Below, piece after piece: positions 34,654-59,451 of a DNA stretch of 64,000 bases. The stretch's first letter is position 1. Each line of letters begins with the position of its first letter. The stretch is taken from contig BDSI01000035.1 of NCBI GenBank assembly GCA_003117195.1, positions 990,001-1,054,000 on the forward strand, read 5' to 3'. This DNA is from Eudorina sp. 2006-703-Eu-15 (taxonomy: Eukaryota; Chlorophyta; Chlorophyceae; Chlamydomonadales; Volvocaceae). The position numbers were made by a program, and so were the translations under genes. The notes below the pieces were generated by a model. That model made no database searches and had not been told where the DNA came from. It was given only the letters and a program-made list of their open reading frames with translations.

Positions 34654-36996
34654 CTATCCCGCGGCCTCAAGAGCGTTGATTGAGAGTGAAGGAGCTGGAA
34701 AGAATGTTGACACCTTCGGCATCAAAAGCAGTAATGATGCACATTAGAGAAAAAAAATATTTCGGTGAAATGCCAGACCCTTCTTTAACTCGTTCGCTAT
34801 GCATTTTGGCAGGAGCCTTAGGTACAAGGTTCGTTGTATGTTTGTTGTTCGTTGATCGTTGACGCTATATGTCGCGGCCACCTTGCTTTGCTTATCTCGT
34901 GTTGCGAGCGTGTGATCTGATACTCACAAAATATTTCCTACAGCTGGTTTTGTGCCTAGCCTTGCCTGAGCTGACGTCACGTATGCGTGACACCCCGCGG
35001 GCGGTTCAACGGGCTCATCAGCAGATGGCGGCAGATCATGTCTGCAACATATATGAGCCCTCCAAGGACTGCGCAAACATCTATCCACCTCCACACATAT
35101 GTATGCGTTTTTTGTAACCGTTACAAGGTGGACCCGAGTCCCGACCGGGTGTTCCAACCCTTTCCAACTGCTCATTAGCGCCTATACATACGCCGCCGTC
35201 ACCGGCCCTGAGTCAAAGAGTTCCCTGTATGTTAGATAGCCCACCCCGTTGCGTTCGTTGACGGTGTGTGAGGGTACATACGGGAGTTCGCTTTCTAACT
35301 CCAGCAGCCGACGGCGCTAGCTTTACGATGTCGTTTAGGCAGCGGACGGCGTGCGTGGTCGTGGTAGTCGGGCGCAGCATTGTGCCGCCATTGTATCGCT
35401 TGGTCAGGTACGATACCAAATTCCATCATTAAGGTTTTGAGGTCTGCACAGATGGTTCCACCAAGCGACCCGCCCAGTGTTGCTATCTTAAATAATATAA
35501 ATATAAATATTTACGGGCCAAAAACCCGGAATTTTTTCATTTCCCGGACCCCAGAAAACCTGCGAGATTTCATTTGTTTGACGCTGTAGGGAGCCGGAAA
35601 TCTGCCCTGCCATCTATTTCCAGACTACCAAAAGGGCCTGGAAATCTGCAGGCGCAGGGGCAATTCCTGTGTCGTACACCTGTCTACCGCCAAAACACAC
35701 TCAGATGCCGTGTCCCGGACTCCTGGTTACCCCCCCCCCCCCCCATATGCATCCGCGACGCCAGGAAAGCGTGCTTCAGGCCTCCAAGACTGAGAATCCC
35801 TGTCGTCGCTGTGGTAGCAGTGTCCCTGCCGTCGAAACACGACGTATTTCCTGGCCTGCCCGGAGGGTTTTATTTCCTGGCACCTACAAAGGCCCCCAAA
35901 ATCTGCCCTGCCAAAGGTTTTTCGGCTACTGGCGACAGGCCGGAACCCTGCGGAATTCTATTTCCCCGTTTTGGAAGATAGCAACACTGGACCCGCCCCT
36001 AGCTAGGGTGATGGCTTCTGTTGCAGTAATAATGGCCGCGTGAGTAGTCGATCGGTAGCTTAAATGTGCCGCAGCGAAGTAGTCCGTCCACACACACACA
36101 CGCACACACCGACGCACGCACAGCGCGCCACGCACCCCAATCGATTTTCATTGCAGATAAAACGAGACAGGCATGCAGGCCTACATAAAACTCACTCATT
36201 TCCACTAGCGTGGGGGCCATCGATTATTACAGCCGCCAGGATCCACGCATTGCGGCGATTTTGGCCAGTAGCTAGCTAGTCCCGACGCGCTCAACGAAGA
36301 TAGATAGATAGAGGAGACAGGTCTATACATGCATCCAGGCATACATCGCCAGCCACGCAGATAGCGAGCGCGCCCATCCACGTACGGCAATCCCACCATC
36401 CGTCCCAATTTATCCGCGCATGCAGTTTATTTGAAGGCATGCAAGCAAATTGCGGGCGCCGATCCCCAAGCCAGTTCCAGCGAACGCGCTCGACACGAGA
36501 CAGGTCCGCCCAGATAGACCAATAACCCATGCATCCACCCGGTAAGGTCGGTAACAACAGTCGTGAGCAGCCACGCACGCGCACCCAGCACGCGCACAAG
36601 TACGCTTATCATGTTGGTGCCCGTCAATGCCTACGACGACCACAGGTCCAGCCAGGTATGTATGTAGAATACATACGTATGAACGTACGTATAACAAGGA
36701 TGACGTGTAGTGTGCGCGTGCGGCTCCGCAGCACAACTAATCAAGAGATAGGGGTATGTAGATATATGACAGAACCCAGCAGTTCGTTCACACACGCCGC
36801 AATAACCCTGGCAGCAACCCAGGCTGGCTTAGATTTGCCGATCTATGACGGAGTTTCTAGGCGGCACATACATACATCCGAACGCTTAAATAAAACTACC
36901 AACCAACGTGCATAGCATGCATGCAGGGCCTCGCGTACTTGTAATGATGTCATCATGAGCAAGCAACTCCGTCCCAACCAGCCGTACGTATGTCCA
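34654..36996. other. Intergenic region with hAT MITE and no recognised gene
   Basis: Located between the 5' end of the membrane/LRR gene and the 3' end of the pherophorin-type gene. It contains the 515-bp MITE at 35475-35989. The motif TTACAAGGTGGACC at about 35116, repeated at about 12028, suggests another small dispersed repeat. Otherwise I see only short frames without domains. Confidence 0.4.
35475..35989. mobile_element. hAT-type MITE, full-length copy A (515 bp)
   Basis: Terminal inverted repeats of 15 bp (CAGTGTTGCTATCTT at the left, its complement at the right) bound the element, which is flanked by a perfect 8-bp target duplication GACCCGCC (35467-35474 and 35990-35997). An 8-bp duplication with CA...TG ends is diagnostic of the hAT superfamily. 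The inside has no coding capacity and includes a C-run at about 35732. Confidence 0.93.
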
Positions 36997-49331
<12,335 letters not shown>

Positions 49332-50810
49332 TTTTTATTTATACTTTGCGCGTGCAGTGTTGTTTGTTTCGGTGCGCGAGCGCTGGACTGTTCGTGCGTG
49401 CGTACGCACGAAAGGATAGCCAAGGCCACCTACTACAACCTCAGTTGCTGGAAGAGCAACTACATACGCCCATCATCGTACGAGCATCCTACACCTATTA
49501 AGTCGTCCCACCTATAGCATGGACGACGACGGTAAAGATTCCATGTATTGTTCTAAATTGTTTCCATAAAATAAAATCTAATGTATGAGTGGATTCTATC
49601 GTAAATTATAGATTGGGCATGCAGCGGGTATGCCGGACGGTGACATTTGGCGGTTGATCGAGGGGGAACCTGGCCGGCATCATCTTCTCAGTAATATCTT
49701 TTAAATAAATAAATACCGGGTTTAACGGGTAAAAGGTAGGCACACAGCACAGAGGACTTACTGCAGCAGCCGCGGCCTATTGCTATCGAAACAGCGTACA
49801 CTATCAAGACATGAAGTTATAATTAAATGATATTTCTATGCATGTACAAGCGGGGTTTGCGTCAGTGATGGCACCAAGTTTACGTAGACGTACGGGGTGA
49901 ACATGCCATAATGACAGGGCGGGGCTGTGTAACGATTAACATCATTTACACTGACTGAAGGGAAGTTCATGTGGAGCTGCTGTTGAGGGCTATAAATGAC
50001 ATATGTGCGATCCCGCCGGTGTGCGAATTGTACTGACAGAAAACTGTCATGGAGTCTCATAGACAACCGGACCAGGTGCCTACTAAAAAAGGAATGATTT
50101 CTTATGCCATGGGTGAACGCAAGCACTTGCTAAAGTATGGCATGCATTCCGGTTTTTGTTGTATGTACTTGCTGCCGAGCCTTGACCTTTTCTATTTGTG
50201 AATTTCTCTTAATTTCATTCTGAATATTTCATCCGGACTGGCCGGGGCCTTACGAGATCGAAAGCGGCAGTGCTGTTATTCATCATTACCTTCATGTGTA
50301 TCACGCACGGGTGATTGGTTCTACCTGGCGTGAACAGCAGATAAACAGTGACAACATTTTATTCTTAGAGACGACAAAAAACCTAAACCTAAGTACTTCT
50401 CAAAATTTGGGTACCTGGACGATCCAAGAAGTACGACGACGAATACTTCGACGAATACGCTCGTCAGCCTGCGCCAGCCTCTCGCGTGCTTTCGATTTTT
50501 CGTGCGTTTCATCCACCTGTGTGAATTTGACCGGATATTTTAAGAAGAATTAGGCTGGGAGGTTTTTGATTATTATTTGAAGTATGGCTGGCAGAGGGAC
50601 CGACGAACAATTTCTTGTACAGTGCTCCGGCACGAGTAATAGCTTGATTGACAGGTTCATTAAAGATAAGAATGATATAAGTTCCGAATAGTTTTAAGGC
50701 CGTGCTGAGGACTGCGGGCCGTGGTGGGCCAGTGGAAGGCCGACGGGGCTGTCACCCTCGCCCCACCGTTGCGGCTGAGAGTTCCCGAGAGTTGGAACTC
50801 TCGTGACCTC
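49332..50810. other. Intergenic region upstream of the pherophorin-type gene
   Basis: AT-richer DNA that should hold the promoter of the minus-strand pherophorin-type gene next to 49331. I see no recognisable coding region or repeat family in it. Confidence 0.4.
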
Positions 50811-50814
50811 TCGT

Positions 50815-51940
50815 GCGAGTACGGTCAACTTTCGATGACTCTCAGCACCGCTGCAAAGCCATGCCATGAGAGTTCATTCCAGTTGGCACAATTCATTGCA
50901 ATACGCTGTAGCTATTACTTTATTACATGCATTTGCATTTGCCACGAAATCATGTCGGGTAGCTGTTCCAACTGTTGCTCGTTCGGTACTTCGCGCGGAT
51001 TACAGAAATACCAAACCCGTTCTTGCTATATATTAAGAATTCCCATGGACCTGCAAGTAAAGCTAACCTGCATTACCTAAGTCCCTTCGTCGGCGCCGTC
51101 GGGGGCCATGATTCCGCCGGCTGCCCGCTGCCACCGCCGTGACTCCTGAACGGTTCTGCTGTGCTTGCTCCAAGCCCCGTTGCGTGGCAGTCTCGGGGCA
51201 TCCCATTCAAGACTCAGGTCGCGTTACTTGCAGTGGCAGCTGACACCACACTGCTCACCGCAAGGGACGGGTGGCCTTGAGAATGGAACCGCACCCACAG
51301 CCCAAGGCCCCTTTCGCCACCTTGCTTTGTAGGCTGCATGTACTGGAGGGGCTGTGCGTGCGTGCCTGGCCGAACTTGGCCGGCAAGCAATGCGGGGGAT
51401 TGGGGAAGGCTTGCCGCAGGCCCATGAACTAACACGCGTGGAGCACAGCACGGCACTGAAATCGGGGGCATCCGCCATGCTATGTCGCACAAAGGTTTTC
51501 GTTTGCCCCCTTTGTTCGCTCCTGAGTTCTGTACCCGTTAGTACGCTTTGCGTAATAAACGCACGCGCGCTTCACGCGCGTGCTAATTCCTTTTTCGGCG
51601 TTTTCCGTCGTCATATCACGAGAAGGACCAGCCCCAGGGGCTTAGGTGATGCAGGTCAGCTTTGCAGGTTCATGAGATTTTTTAATATAATAGCCGATAC
51701 GGACTTGGTATCTTTTTTTTGTCCGCGCGAACGAGCAACATGGTGTGGAATAGCTACCCGACATGGTTTTGTGGCAACTGAATGAATGAACGTTACAGCG
51801 GACCCCAAAGGCAACTATAAATGATGTAAAGTACCAACTTATTGCTAGTGCTTTTGCCCTTTGCCAACTGGATTGAATTCTCATGGTATGGTTTTGCAGC
51901 TGTGCTGAGAGTTGGAGAAAGTTGACCGCATCTTAGGAAG
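50815..51940. repeat. Large imperfect inverted repeat, ~280-bp arms
   Basis: The left arm (about 50815-51085, plus) and right arm (about 51640-51940, minus) share ordered blocks: CGGTCAACTTTC, ACTCTCAGCAC, CCATGAGA, CCAGTTGGCA, ATGTCGGGTAGCT, TTGCTCGTTC, GACCTGCAA/GAACCTGCAA and ACCTGCAT-ACCTAAG. About 550 bp separate them. It could be a foldback element or two opposed copies of one repeat. The right arm also contains the dispersed motif GTTACAGCGGACCCC (51792-51806). Confidence 0.8.
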
Positions 51941-52173
51941 CGATCGTTACAAGGGAGACCAACAATTAAGTTGCTCGCTCGCCGTACAGGCGGAGACGGA
52001 CTGTTCATCCTACCCCAGGGGCATGCCGTGCACACAAATACAGCCAAGAACCACCAGCGCCCAGCCACCGCAGCAGTTAGAGATCAAGCAACGAGGACGA
52101 CACAAACGTAATGACAAAGAACACAGCGAACATCGAACAGGGGTGGAACCCACCCGCAGTGAACCACAGCAGC

Positions 52174-55100
52174 TCACGGGTCGGGGGACCCGGGTGGTGA
52201 GTCAACGTCTGGATGCCGGGAAAGAACGACACGCCCCGACACCCCGCACAGAAAAGGGTGATCGGACGGCACGGAAGACCAGCTCCGCGGATGCAGACCG
52301 AGCGTCGCAAAAGACGCGAGACGGGCCCAAACCTCCGCAGTGACCTCAACGGATGTCGAAACAAGGCGCGCACGCGAAAGAGCCGTGAAGGTGTCCCACA
52401 CATCATACATGCGGTAACGGCCGCGCTCGATGGCCGCCAGGGCCGCCAATGCCACCACATCCCAGACAACCTGCCGGATACCCGGCGGGGCGACCACGAG
52501 CCATCAGTGGTGGCGGTCAAACACAGCGTCCAGGGCGCCCACAGCAGCCCCCATCGCAGCCCCCATCTCTTCACGCAACGACCGCGCAACAAAGCAGTCC
52601 CAGAACAACTGGCGCCGAACTCGGCACATGCCACGCCCAGTGACAGGGGCGCCACAGGGGCACGTCGTGGCCGCCCGCAAGCTAGCACCCTGCACCCTCG
52701 CGGCGTGGGCCGCGACCAACGGGAAGCCCGCGATGCCATGCAGAGCGAGTCGCCATAGCGGTTCCTTGTTGTAGTTCTCCCAGCGCAGCTTCCACAGCCG
52801 CCGGAGGGTAGCCCGGAAGTCAGCCAGGGCAGATGGCGGGACCGGCAAAGTGCCGTACGCATCCGCGACGAAGGCCTGGTGCCGGGCCGCGAGCTCGTGC
52901 AGGGACGGCCCGAGTTGGAGGGTGGTCGCTGCCTTCACAGTGAGAGTGAGCAGCCGCATGGGCGGACCGTTGACCGGCTGCCATGCCAAACCGCGGAGCA
53001 GCGCACGCCAGGCGTCAGGCACCGCTGGAGTAACGGCCGCGCCAGCGAGCACCCCACGAGCGGTTGCCACCCAGCTGACCGGTAGGTGACGAACGAGGGC
53101 ATCCAAGTCGTCAGCCACTTGCAAGCCAGAGACCTCCAGAGCCGCCCCGAGCTCCTGGTAGCCGAGGACGCCTCGGAGGACGTGACGTCGCAGCTCAAGC
53201 GTGTACCCTCGCGGGGAGGGATCCTCCCCCCGCTGATGCAGGGCGTCCAGGGCGGCCCGGACTCCAGCTAGCGCGGACCAGCAACGGAGCGCCACGCCGA
53301 TGACGGCGAGGCCCCGCAGCGAGAACAGGACGGGGAAGTGAGCATCCAGGCAGCGCCCATCCGGCGCCAGGAGGGCGGGGTTGCCCCACAGCGGGGCTAC
53401 GAAGCACCACGGCCCCGCGATGGAATCCGAATCCAGGAGGACAGGCGGCCCCAACGGCGCGAGGGCGCCCAGGAGGCGGTTGAAGGCCGTGTTACCAGCG
53501 GGCGGGCGCGCCCCCAGCACCCGGCCATCATGAGGGGCGAGCAGGCAGAGGGGATGCGCCGCGGAGTGGCAACGGCGAAGAAGGTGCAGAGCGAGCGCCG
53601 GCCAAGGGGGGATCGGCGGCGAGCAGGCCGCAGGCCCCCAGCACACACCGCAGCCACCGCATGCCGGGCCCGAACGTGCGCGTGCAGGGGCAGGAGGCCG
53701 AAGCCCCCAAGCACGGGCGGCAGGGCCAGGAGGTCGGGGCCCACACCGGGTAGGCGGGGCGAAGCGGCGCGCTGGCTGGGGGCCGCGGCCCGGTCGACCA
53801 CAGCGGCGACAAACGTTTGCAGCCGGGCGATCTCCGCGTGGGCGGGGAAGCCCTGGAACTCCAGATGGTAGAGGGCCTTGCTGACGGCGTAGCCTGATGC
53901 AGCAGCCGCGCGCCTGAAGGTGGACAGAGGGAGGCGGGTGACCCGCTCCAAGGCCGCGTAGACCCCCCTGAAGTCCACGGGCGGGGTGTCGACGTCGTTG
54001 CGAAAATGGACCCCCTGCGTTTTGGCCTGTACCACCGTACGAGGCTGCGCGGCGGGGCCGGGGGCTGGGGGAGGTGCGGTGACGGGAGAAGAGGCAGCCG
54101 GGCTGGCCCGGCACCAGCGACGGCAGCCGGAGGCGACGGACGAAGCAGAGCCGACAACCGGGCGAGGGCGGCGGCGGCGGCGGTAGGGAGATTGAGCAAG
54201 GCGGAGACCAGGGAAGCGGCTGGGGCGGCGGAAGGGAGGGGCGAAGGCGTCCCCAAGGTAGAGGCGGCCGGTGGTGGAGGGCCGGGGGCAGACGAGGCGG
54301 GGGGCCCAGCAGCCCGGGCTGCACCACGGCCTGCTGCTCCGACGTGGAGAAGCTCAACTTTATTGAGTTTGAGCCGCTGCCCTGACGCCAGCCGAAAGAC
54401 GTCCATGAGTTCCAGGAAGCGGGGGAGGGCGGTAGGGTCCGCTAGGAGGGGGGTGCAGTCATCGGCGTACTGGGACGTGGTGACCCGGCGACTCCCCAAC
54501 TGCAGCCCGAGACCCCGGGACTGCAGCCAGGAGAGGAACGCCTGCCCCACGGCCAGGTACAGCAGGGGGGCGAGGGGGCAGCCCTGGCGGACTCCCGACG
54601 TGATGGGTACGCGCTGAGAGTGATGGCCGTTGACAAGGCCGTTGACGAGCGTCGTGGTGCCGGTGTCGTGAAGCCGCCGCACCCACTGCAGGAAGCCTGG
54701 GCCGACGCCCAGGGCCCCCAGGCAGTCCAGCAGGAAGCTGCTGTCCACGGTGTCGTACGCCGTATAGAAATCCAAAAAGACGGCCAGGGCCGCGCGGTCC
54801 TCCACCCGCAGGAGCTCGGGCAGCAGTTGTAGCAGCCAGACGCTGTCGGCAATGCGCCGGGAGCGGAGGAGCGCCGTTTGCTCCGCCTGATGGTGACACC
54901 AAAGACCGGCAGCAGGCGGCGGACCAGCACCCGGGCCAGCGTGCGGTAGTCCGTGTTGAGTAGCGTAATGGGCCGGTAGTTGGCGGGACACGTGGGGTCC
55001 CCGGTCTTAGGGAGTGAAGAGAGGACACCGTCCAGGCAGGGTGGCTACCTTATTTTGCAGAGTATCTACGGCCGGAGAAACTCCTTGCCCAATCGTGCTG

Positions 55101-56135
55101 AAAGTATCTGTCGGAGGGAGCTTTTGCCGGCATTTTATCTACTCAAAAGGGGCTTTTCCCCGTGCGAGAGGCCATGAGTATCTAAAACCCCATTTTCCCA
55201 CCGAGGGAAAGTATCTATCAAAACGCAAGGTTTTCGGCCGAATATATATTTATATCTTAAGATAGCTACCCTGCGTCCAGGAACCCGGCGGGCACCTCAC
55301 CAGTGGCCCCGACAGCCGAGAAGACCCGGGCAAGCAGCGTGGCGAAGACGTCTGGGAAGGCTTGATACAGCTCAGCCGGGATGCCGTCCGCCCCAGGGGA
55401 GCGGCCTGGGGGCGAGGCGGCGAGGGCGGCGGTAACTTCGGCGCTGGTGACCTCCTGCTGGCCGAGGGCAGGGAGGGCATCCACCGGACACTGGCGGCTG
55501 AGGGCCCGCAGGGCGGCCAGGACACGGCGGCGGGCGCTAGCGGAGGCCGCGGTGGGAGCAGCAGCGGTACAGACGCCCTGCCAGAAGGTAGCCATGACCC
55601 CCGGCATGGCCTGGGGGTCGGAGGTGATACCGCCAGCAGAGGGACGTAGGGCGGGGATGCGCCGGCAGGCGGCAGGAGGTCGGAGTAGAGCCGTGATTGA
55701 GGGGCACGGGCGCTCACCGGTGCGAAGCCACGCATGCCGTGTGCGGCGGGCGCACGGACCGGCGGCGCGGAGCTCCGCAGCGGCAGCGGCTGAGCAGGCG
55801 GCGACCACCCGCGGCGCAGCGGACACGTCCCCGGCCTCCACGGCGGCCTGGGCCGCCGCCGCGGCGGCCCGGGCGGCAGTCGCCTCGTGCGAGGCGGAGA
55901 GACGGTGAAAGCGGGCGAGGCGGTTGAGCCGGGAGGTGGTGGGGTGAAGCGCCCGCTTGAAGGCGGGCCACCAGCGGAGAAGCTCGGACGGGTCGTCCGG
56001 CGCCAGGTCGACGGTGCTCCGCAACCAGTCATGAAATTGGTCCGCCAAGTCCGGGAAGTGGAGCCGCAGGCGTGGTAGCACGCATCTTAGCCGGTAGGGG
56101 TTCGTCCACAAAAGGTGTGGACGATGCACTTCCAC
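52174..56135 (-). mobile_element. Decayed LINE ORF2 (RT and zinc knuckle), interrupted by a MITE
   Basis: Read on the minus strand: a linker and first RT segment (56135-55274; GRSPGADGIPAELYQAFPDV), then a hAT MITE insertion. After the MITE come LPKTGDP...NYRPITLLNTDYRTLARVL (frame 0), a frameshift near 54893, AVFLDFYTAYDTVDSSF, GVRQGCPLAP and SQYADDCTPLL (frame 1). Frame changes near 54000 and 53550 lead to APLWGNPALL. A CPCG...RQLFWDCFVARS cluster, an in-frame TGA at 52504-52506 and a final C-terminus to 52174 end it. The endonuclease domain is missing, so the copy is 5'-truncated. It is related to the LINE at 1-2760 but more diverged, and it is inactive. Confidence 0.9.
55037..55273. mobile_element. 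Small hAT MITE (237 bp) inside the LINE
   Basis: Ends are CAGGGTGGCTACCTT at the left and, read inward from the right, CAGGGTAGCTATCTT (13 of 15 identical). The flanking 8-bp target duplication CGTCCAGG is perfect (55029-55036 and 55274-55281). Removing the element and one duplication restores the LINE frame across the site (GFLDGVLSSLPKTGDP), which confirms both boundaries. The ends resemble the CAGTGTTGCTATCTT ends of the 515-bp family. Confidence 0.95.
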
Positions 56136-56878
56136 AACGGTTGTGGAACTTCCTCCTATCTGTGCTTCGGATTTACATTTATTTTACGACAACTTTAACG
56201 ACATGAAAAAAAACAGACTTCCGCAATAATAATTTTAATTTTATCGGACAATCATATTACCTGTATAACAACAATTGTTTTTGGACCTTAGAATGACAAG
56301 GGGCGAGTTGCAATAAATCAGTAGCGAATTTTATAATTCAGTAGCGCGGCGGTTACCTTGCCAATGTAGGCATGCCCGCCTGTATGTCCGGGATGTCTGC
56401 TGAGAAGAAATGTTTAGATCAAGGCGTCAAAGATCAAGTACAATCACGGAAATGCATTGAAGATGACCCTGCACCGAAACGGCCATGAAAAAGAACAAAC
56501 TGTATGTGCAATGTTTCATTAACAATGCATGCGAGTAACGAACGTTCGAGGTGCATAGGTTCGGCGTCCATGCGCTGAACTCCCGCCACACCCACAAACC
56601 AAATCAAACCAACAAGTAATGAGAATGAGATTATAAAAGCTCGTGTCGGTGCAGACGACAGGAGGACGACACCGCTGGGTCGTGACGGCCATCGGCCCTG
56701 TCCAGGTCCTCAGCGACGTCTCCATTGCGAAAAACAGTCTAAAGTATAATCTTCACTAAAAAATCGTAAGATTCAGGGTTGGCGCAGTGCCGTGGTACCG
56801 GCGTTGCTGATTTCCCGTTTTCCGCCGACCCATCCAGACGCTCCGGCTGTGACTGTATATGTCAGCATAACCATACTG

Positions 56879-56901
56879 TTGAGAATTCTCAGAATTCTCA
56901 A
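56879..56901. repeat. 23-bp palindrome
   Basis: TTGAGAATTCT / C / AGAATTCTCAA: perfect 11-bp arms around one base. The arm begins with the same TTGAGAAT as the hairpin at 57132. Confidence 0.9.
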
Positions 56902-57131
56902 CATTATGAGTGGGAAGTGACCCTCCCCGGACCCTCCGGGGCTCATACCCAGCTAGTGCTCAGAGGTCCCTCTCCCGGACGTGTCATCACCTAGCCAGTG
57001 CTCTGAGCACCACAGTCAGCGATTCTCATGCATTCTCCAACTCAATCCGTCCCCTAACAGTGGGCGCGCCCTGCGCGAACACACACTCTCTCGACGGGAC
57101 TTGAACCTAGGTCAACAGCCCACTCATATTG

Positions 57132-57188
57132 TTGAGAATGCCCTGTTGGACATGCTGAGCGCTCAGCATGTGCAACAGGCATTCTCAA
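57132..57188. repeat. 27-bp-stem hairpin with almost no loop
   Basis: TTGAGAATGCCCTGTTGGAC... pairs with ...GCAACAGGCATTCTCAA around the palindromic centre GAGCGCTC. There is one single-base bulge and one mismatch. A perfect tRNA-like B box lies about 25 bp to the left on the minus strand. Confidence 0.9.
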
Positions 57189-58690
57189 TGGTAACACCTG
57201 TTTATTTCTGTAGCCAAAAAACGCGAAAGCCACAAAATCCTAGCCACCAACGTTTTTCGCGCTACGCGAGTTCCCGCTGAGGACAATACTGCGTACTGCC
57301 CGGATCAGGTGTATGAGGACACCCTCACCGACCAGTTTTACTGGGCTATCTAAGAACCTGGTGGGAGATAGTAGGAAGACTCGGCAACCGTTGTTGTATC
57401 TCTTGGCGAGAGATAATGCAGGCCTAGATTGGCTGCGGCTGAGATATATACATCGTTCGGTTAGTTGCTGCAAGGCAACGATAACGCTTGGCGTAGCGGT
57501 ACGGGTAGCAGTCGAGACGCAGTCGACGCAATACCCTTACATATAGAGATATCAGGAAACAGTGGGATAGCCGGAATCAGAAGTCCACGGGCGCTCGCCC
57601 GGATAAAGGAGTCAAGGGCCACAAAGGGCCACCAGTCGATAGCAGGAAACGTATATCAGAGTTCAGGGCTTATTCACGCAAAGCTTAACGGACGTAAGTG
57701 GCATAACATAAGCTCAACTTGACGTGACAATTGCAGTAGTTCGAAGGCCGCCTTAAATACTATCGGCGCGGAAGGCTCCAGAACCGGGTTCGGAGCTACA
57801 GAAACATCGCCGATCTCGATCACACACTTGCCATGACCTTCCCAGGCCAAACTAGAATTGATCCCACACCTTAAGCTTCCTGACCTTACTTCGGTCCTTC
57901 TAGCGCGCTCGGACAGAAACTTCTCACCCGAGTGCGTACGACGAACTTATACAGAGAAAGCACAAGCTTTACTTAGGCCATTTTCATCTAATTCCAAACT
58001 TATATCATTCTTGCATAGCGCAGTCACGTGTGCATCTAGAATCTCATAAGCCCAACCGTCGACGACAGGTGCTTTGAACTTGAACCTGCACCAAGTCGTT
58101 GCCAGATATCCCGAACAGCATATAATTGTCCGTTGTAAGTAGTTTCCTTATCGAATGCTTTCTTGCAACAGAGCAATCACGGTGCCCATCGCTTCGCCGA
58201 TGTGGAAGCCTGCTACTCGCTCGGTTGCCTCCAATATCATCAGACCACTTGCTAGCATTCCAACCTTATGTAAGCATCCAGCGAGGCGCTCACGGTGGTT
58301 GCATTGGAAGCTCGGAACCCGGACGTCACGACAGGTAAATGCGGCAACGGGCCAACGGCCTGACAGTTACGGTACTGCGGGAAGCTCAGTCACCGCCAGA
58401 GGTCGGCAAATCGGTTTCTATGGCTGCGGATAGGCATAATTTCGGTCATACCCCCCCCCCCAAATATTTTTTTGCGCCTTCCCGCGCAAATCCAGCAGAG
58501 ATGCAACATGCAAGGCATTTCAATATCGTACGCATACATAGCATCAAGTTACATTCATTTTATCTCGTACTCTCGTCTCTTGTGCGTCACACAGAGCCAT
58601 TGTTAGTCCAGGGGCACACACAGCCGCACGTCAACACGTCGTCAGTTACCATACGTAGGGGAACACGAGGGGAACCAGCATCTATCACCC

Positions 58691-59339
58691 TCACATCGTC
58701 GCTGCCCGCGGCCCCATGCGGTTGAACCGCGGATCACGAAGGATATTTTCCACCTTATCGGCAATAATTTGTGTGTAGAGGTGCATCCGAGTGGAGGACC
58801 TAAACTTCGCCATCGCGCCCTTCAACATCGCATCCTCCTTCTTCAAATTCCCCAACGTATTCAACTTCACGAAGAGGCCCTCGTTAAGCCGGATTGCTGA
58901 CAAACGCGCCCGCCAGTCCCGCTTCAAGACAGTACGGGCAGAAAACACGCGCTCGCAATTGACGGACGTGGGCTTGACTTGGACGCAGAATAGCGCGAGC
59001 TTCCACATCTCCGCGAACAGGTGCCTTTTCTTTGCGAGCTTGGGCATCATGCGATTAATGTGGTGCACGGCCGGCTTGCGCACACGCTCAATTAGGCCCT
59101 GCATGGCATCAGCAACCTCTTCCTCCACACCCATCACATCACCACCCCCAAGCAGCTGTGACAACAGCTCCTTCTGCTCCACGTAGAACTTCAGGAAGGC
59201 CTCCCGATCCCGAGGAAGGCTCACCGCGCGCGGACGGAGAATCCCAAACATGCAGAACAATTTTGTCAGAGATATGATAAGCACCAATCTGAATACTGCG
59301 CAAGGCGCCCAGAAATTGTCGTCAGCCAGGTTTAGTCGC
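58691..59339 (-). pseudogene. hAT transposase C-terminal fragment (dimerisation domain)
   Basis: An open frame of about 215 codons ending at 58691. The core LALFCVQVKPTSVNCERVFS, then RTVLKRDWRARLSAIRLNE and GLFVKLN, matches the hAT C-terminal dimerisation pattern (P-[ST]-x-x-x-ER-x-FS ... R..L .....L...N). Upstream residues LADDNFWAPCAVFRLV may belong to the catalytic region, but a stop near 59343 cuts the frame and no N-terminal zinc finger is present. Terminal repeats could not be found around it, so it is a remnant or an exon. It is a candidate relative of the source of transposase for the CAGKGT-ended MITEs in this window. Confidence 0.8.
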
Positions 59340-59451
59340 TACAGATCCATATGTAAAAGTACAAGCATTGGGTCACTCTGGGAAAACGCACCCCCCATTC
59401 GTTCGTAACTCATTCGTTTCGGCGTTCATAACTCGTTCGTAACTCATTCGT

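Larger units (their letters stand above)
56136..58690. other. Gene-poor region with palindromes
   Basis: No protein family is recognised. It contains the palindrome at 56879-56901, a B-box-containing tRNA-like stretch around 57097-57107 (minus) and a long hairpin at 57132-57188. Short frames (for example 57465-57722 plus) carry no recognisable motif. Confidence 0.4.
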
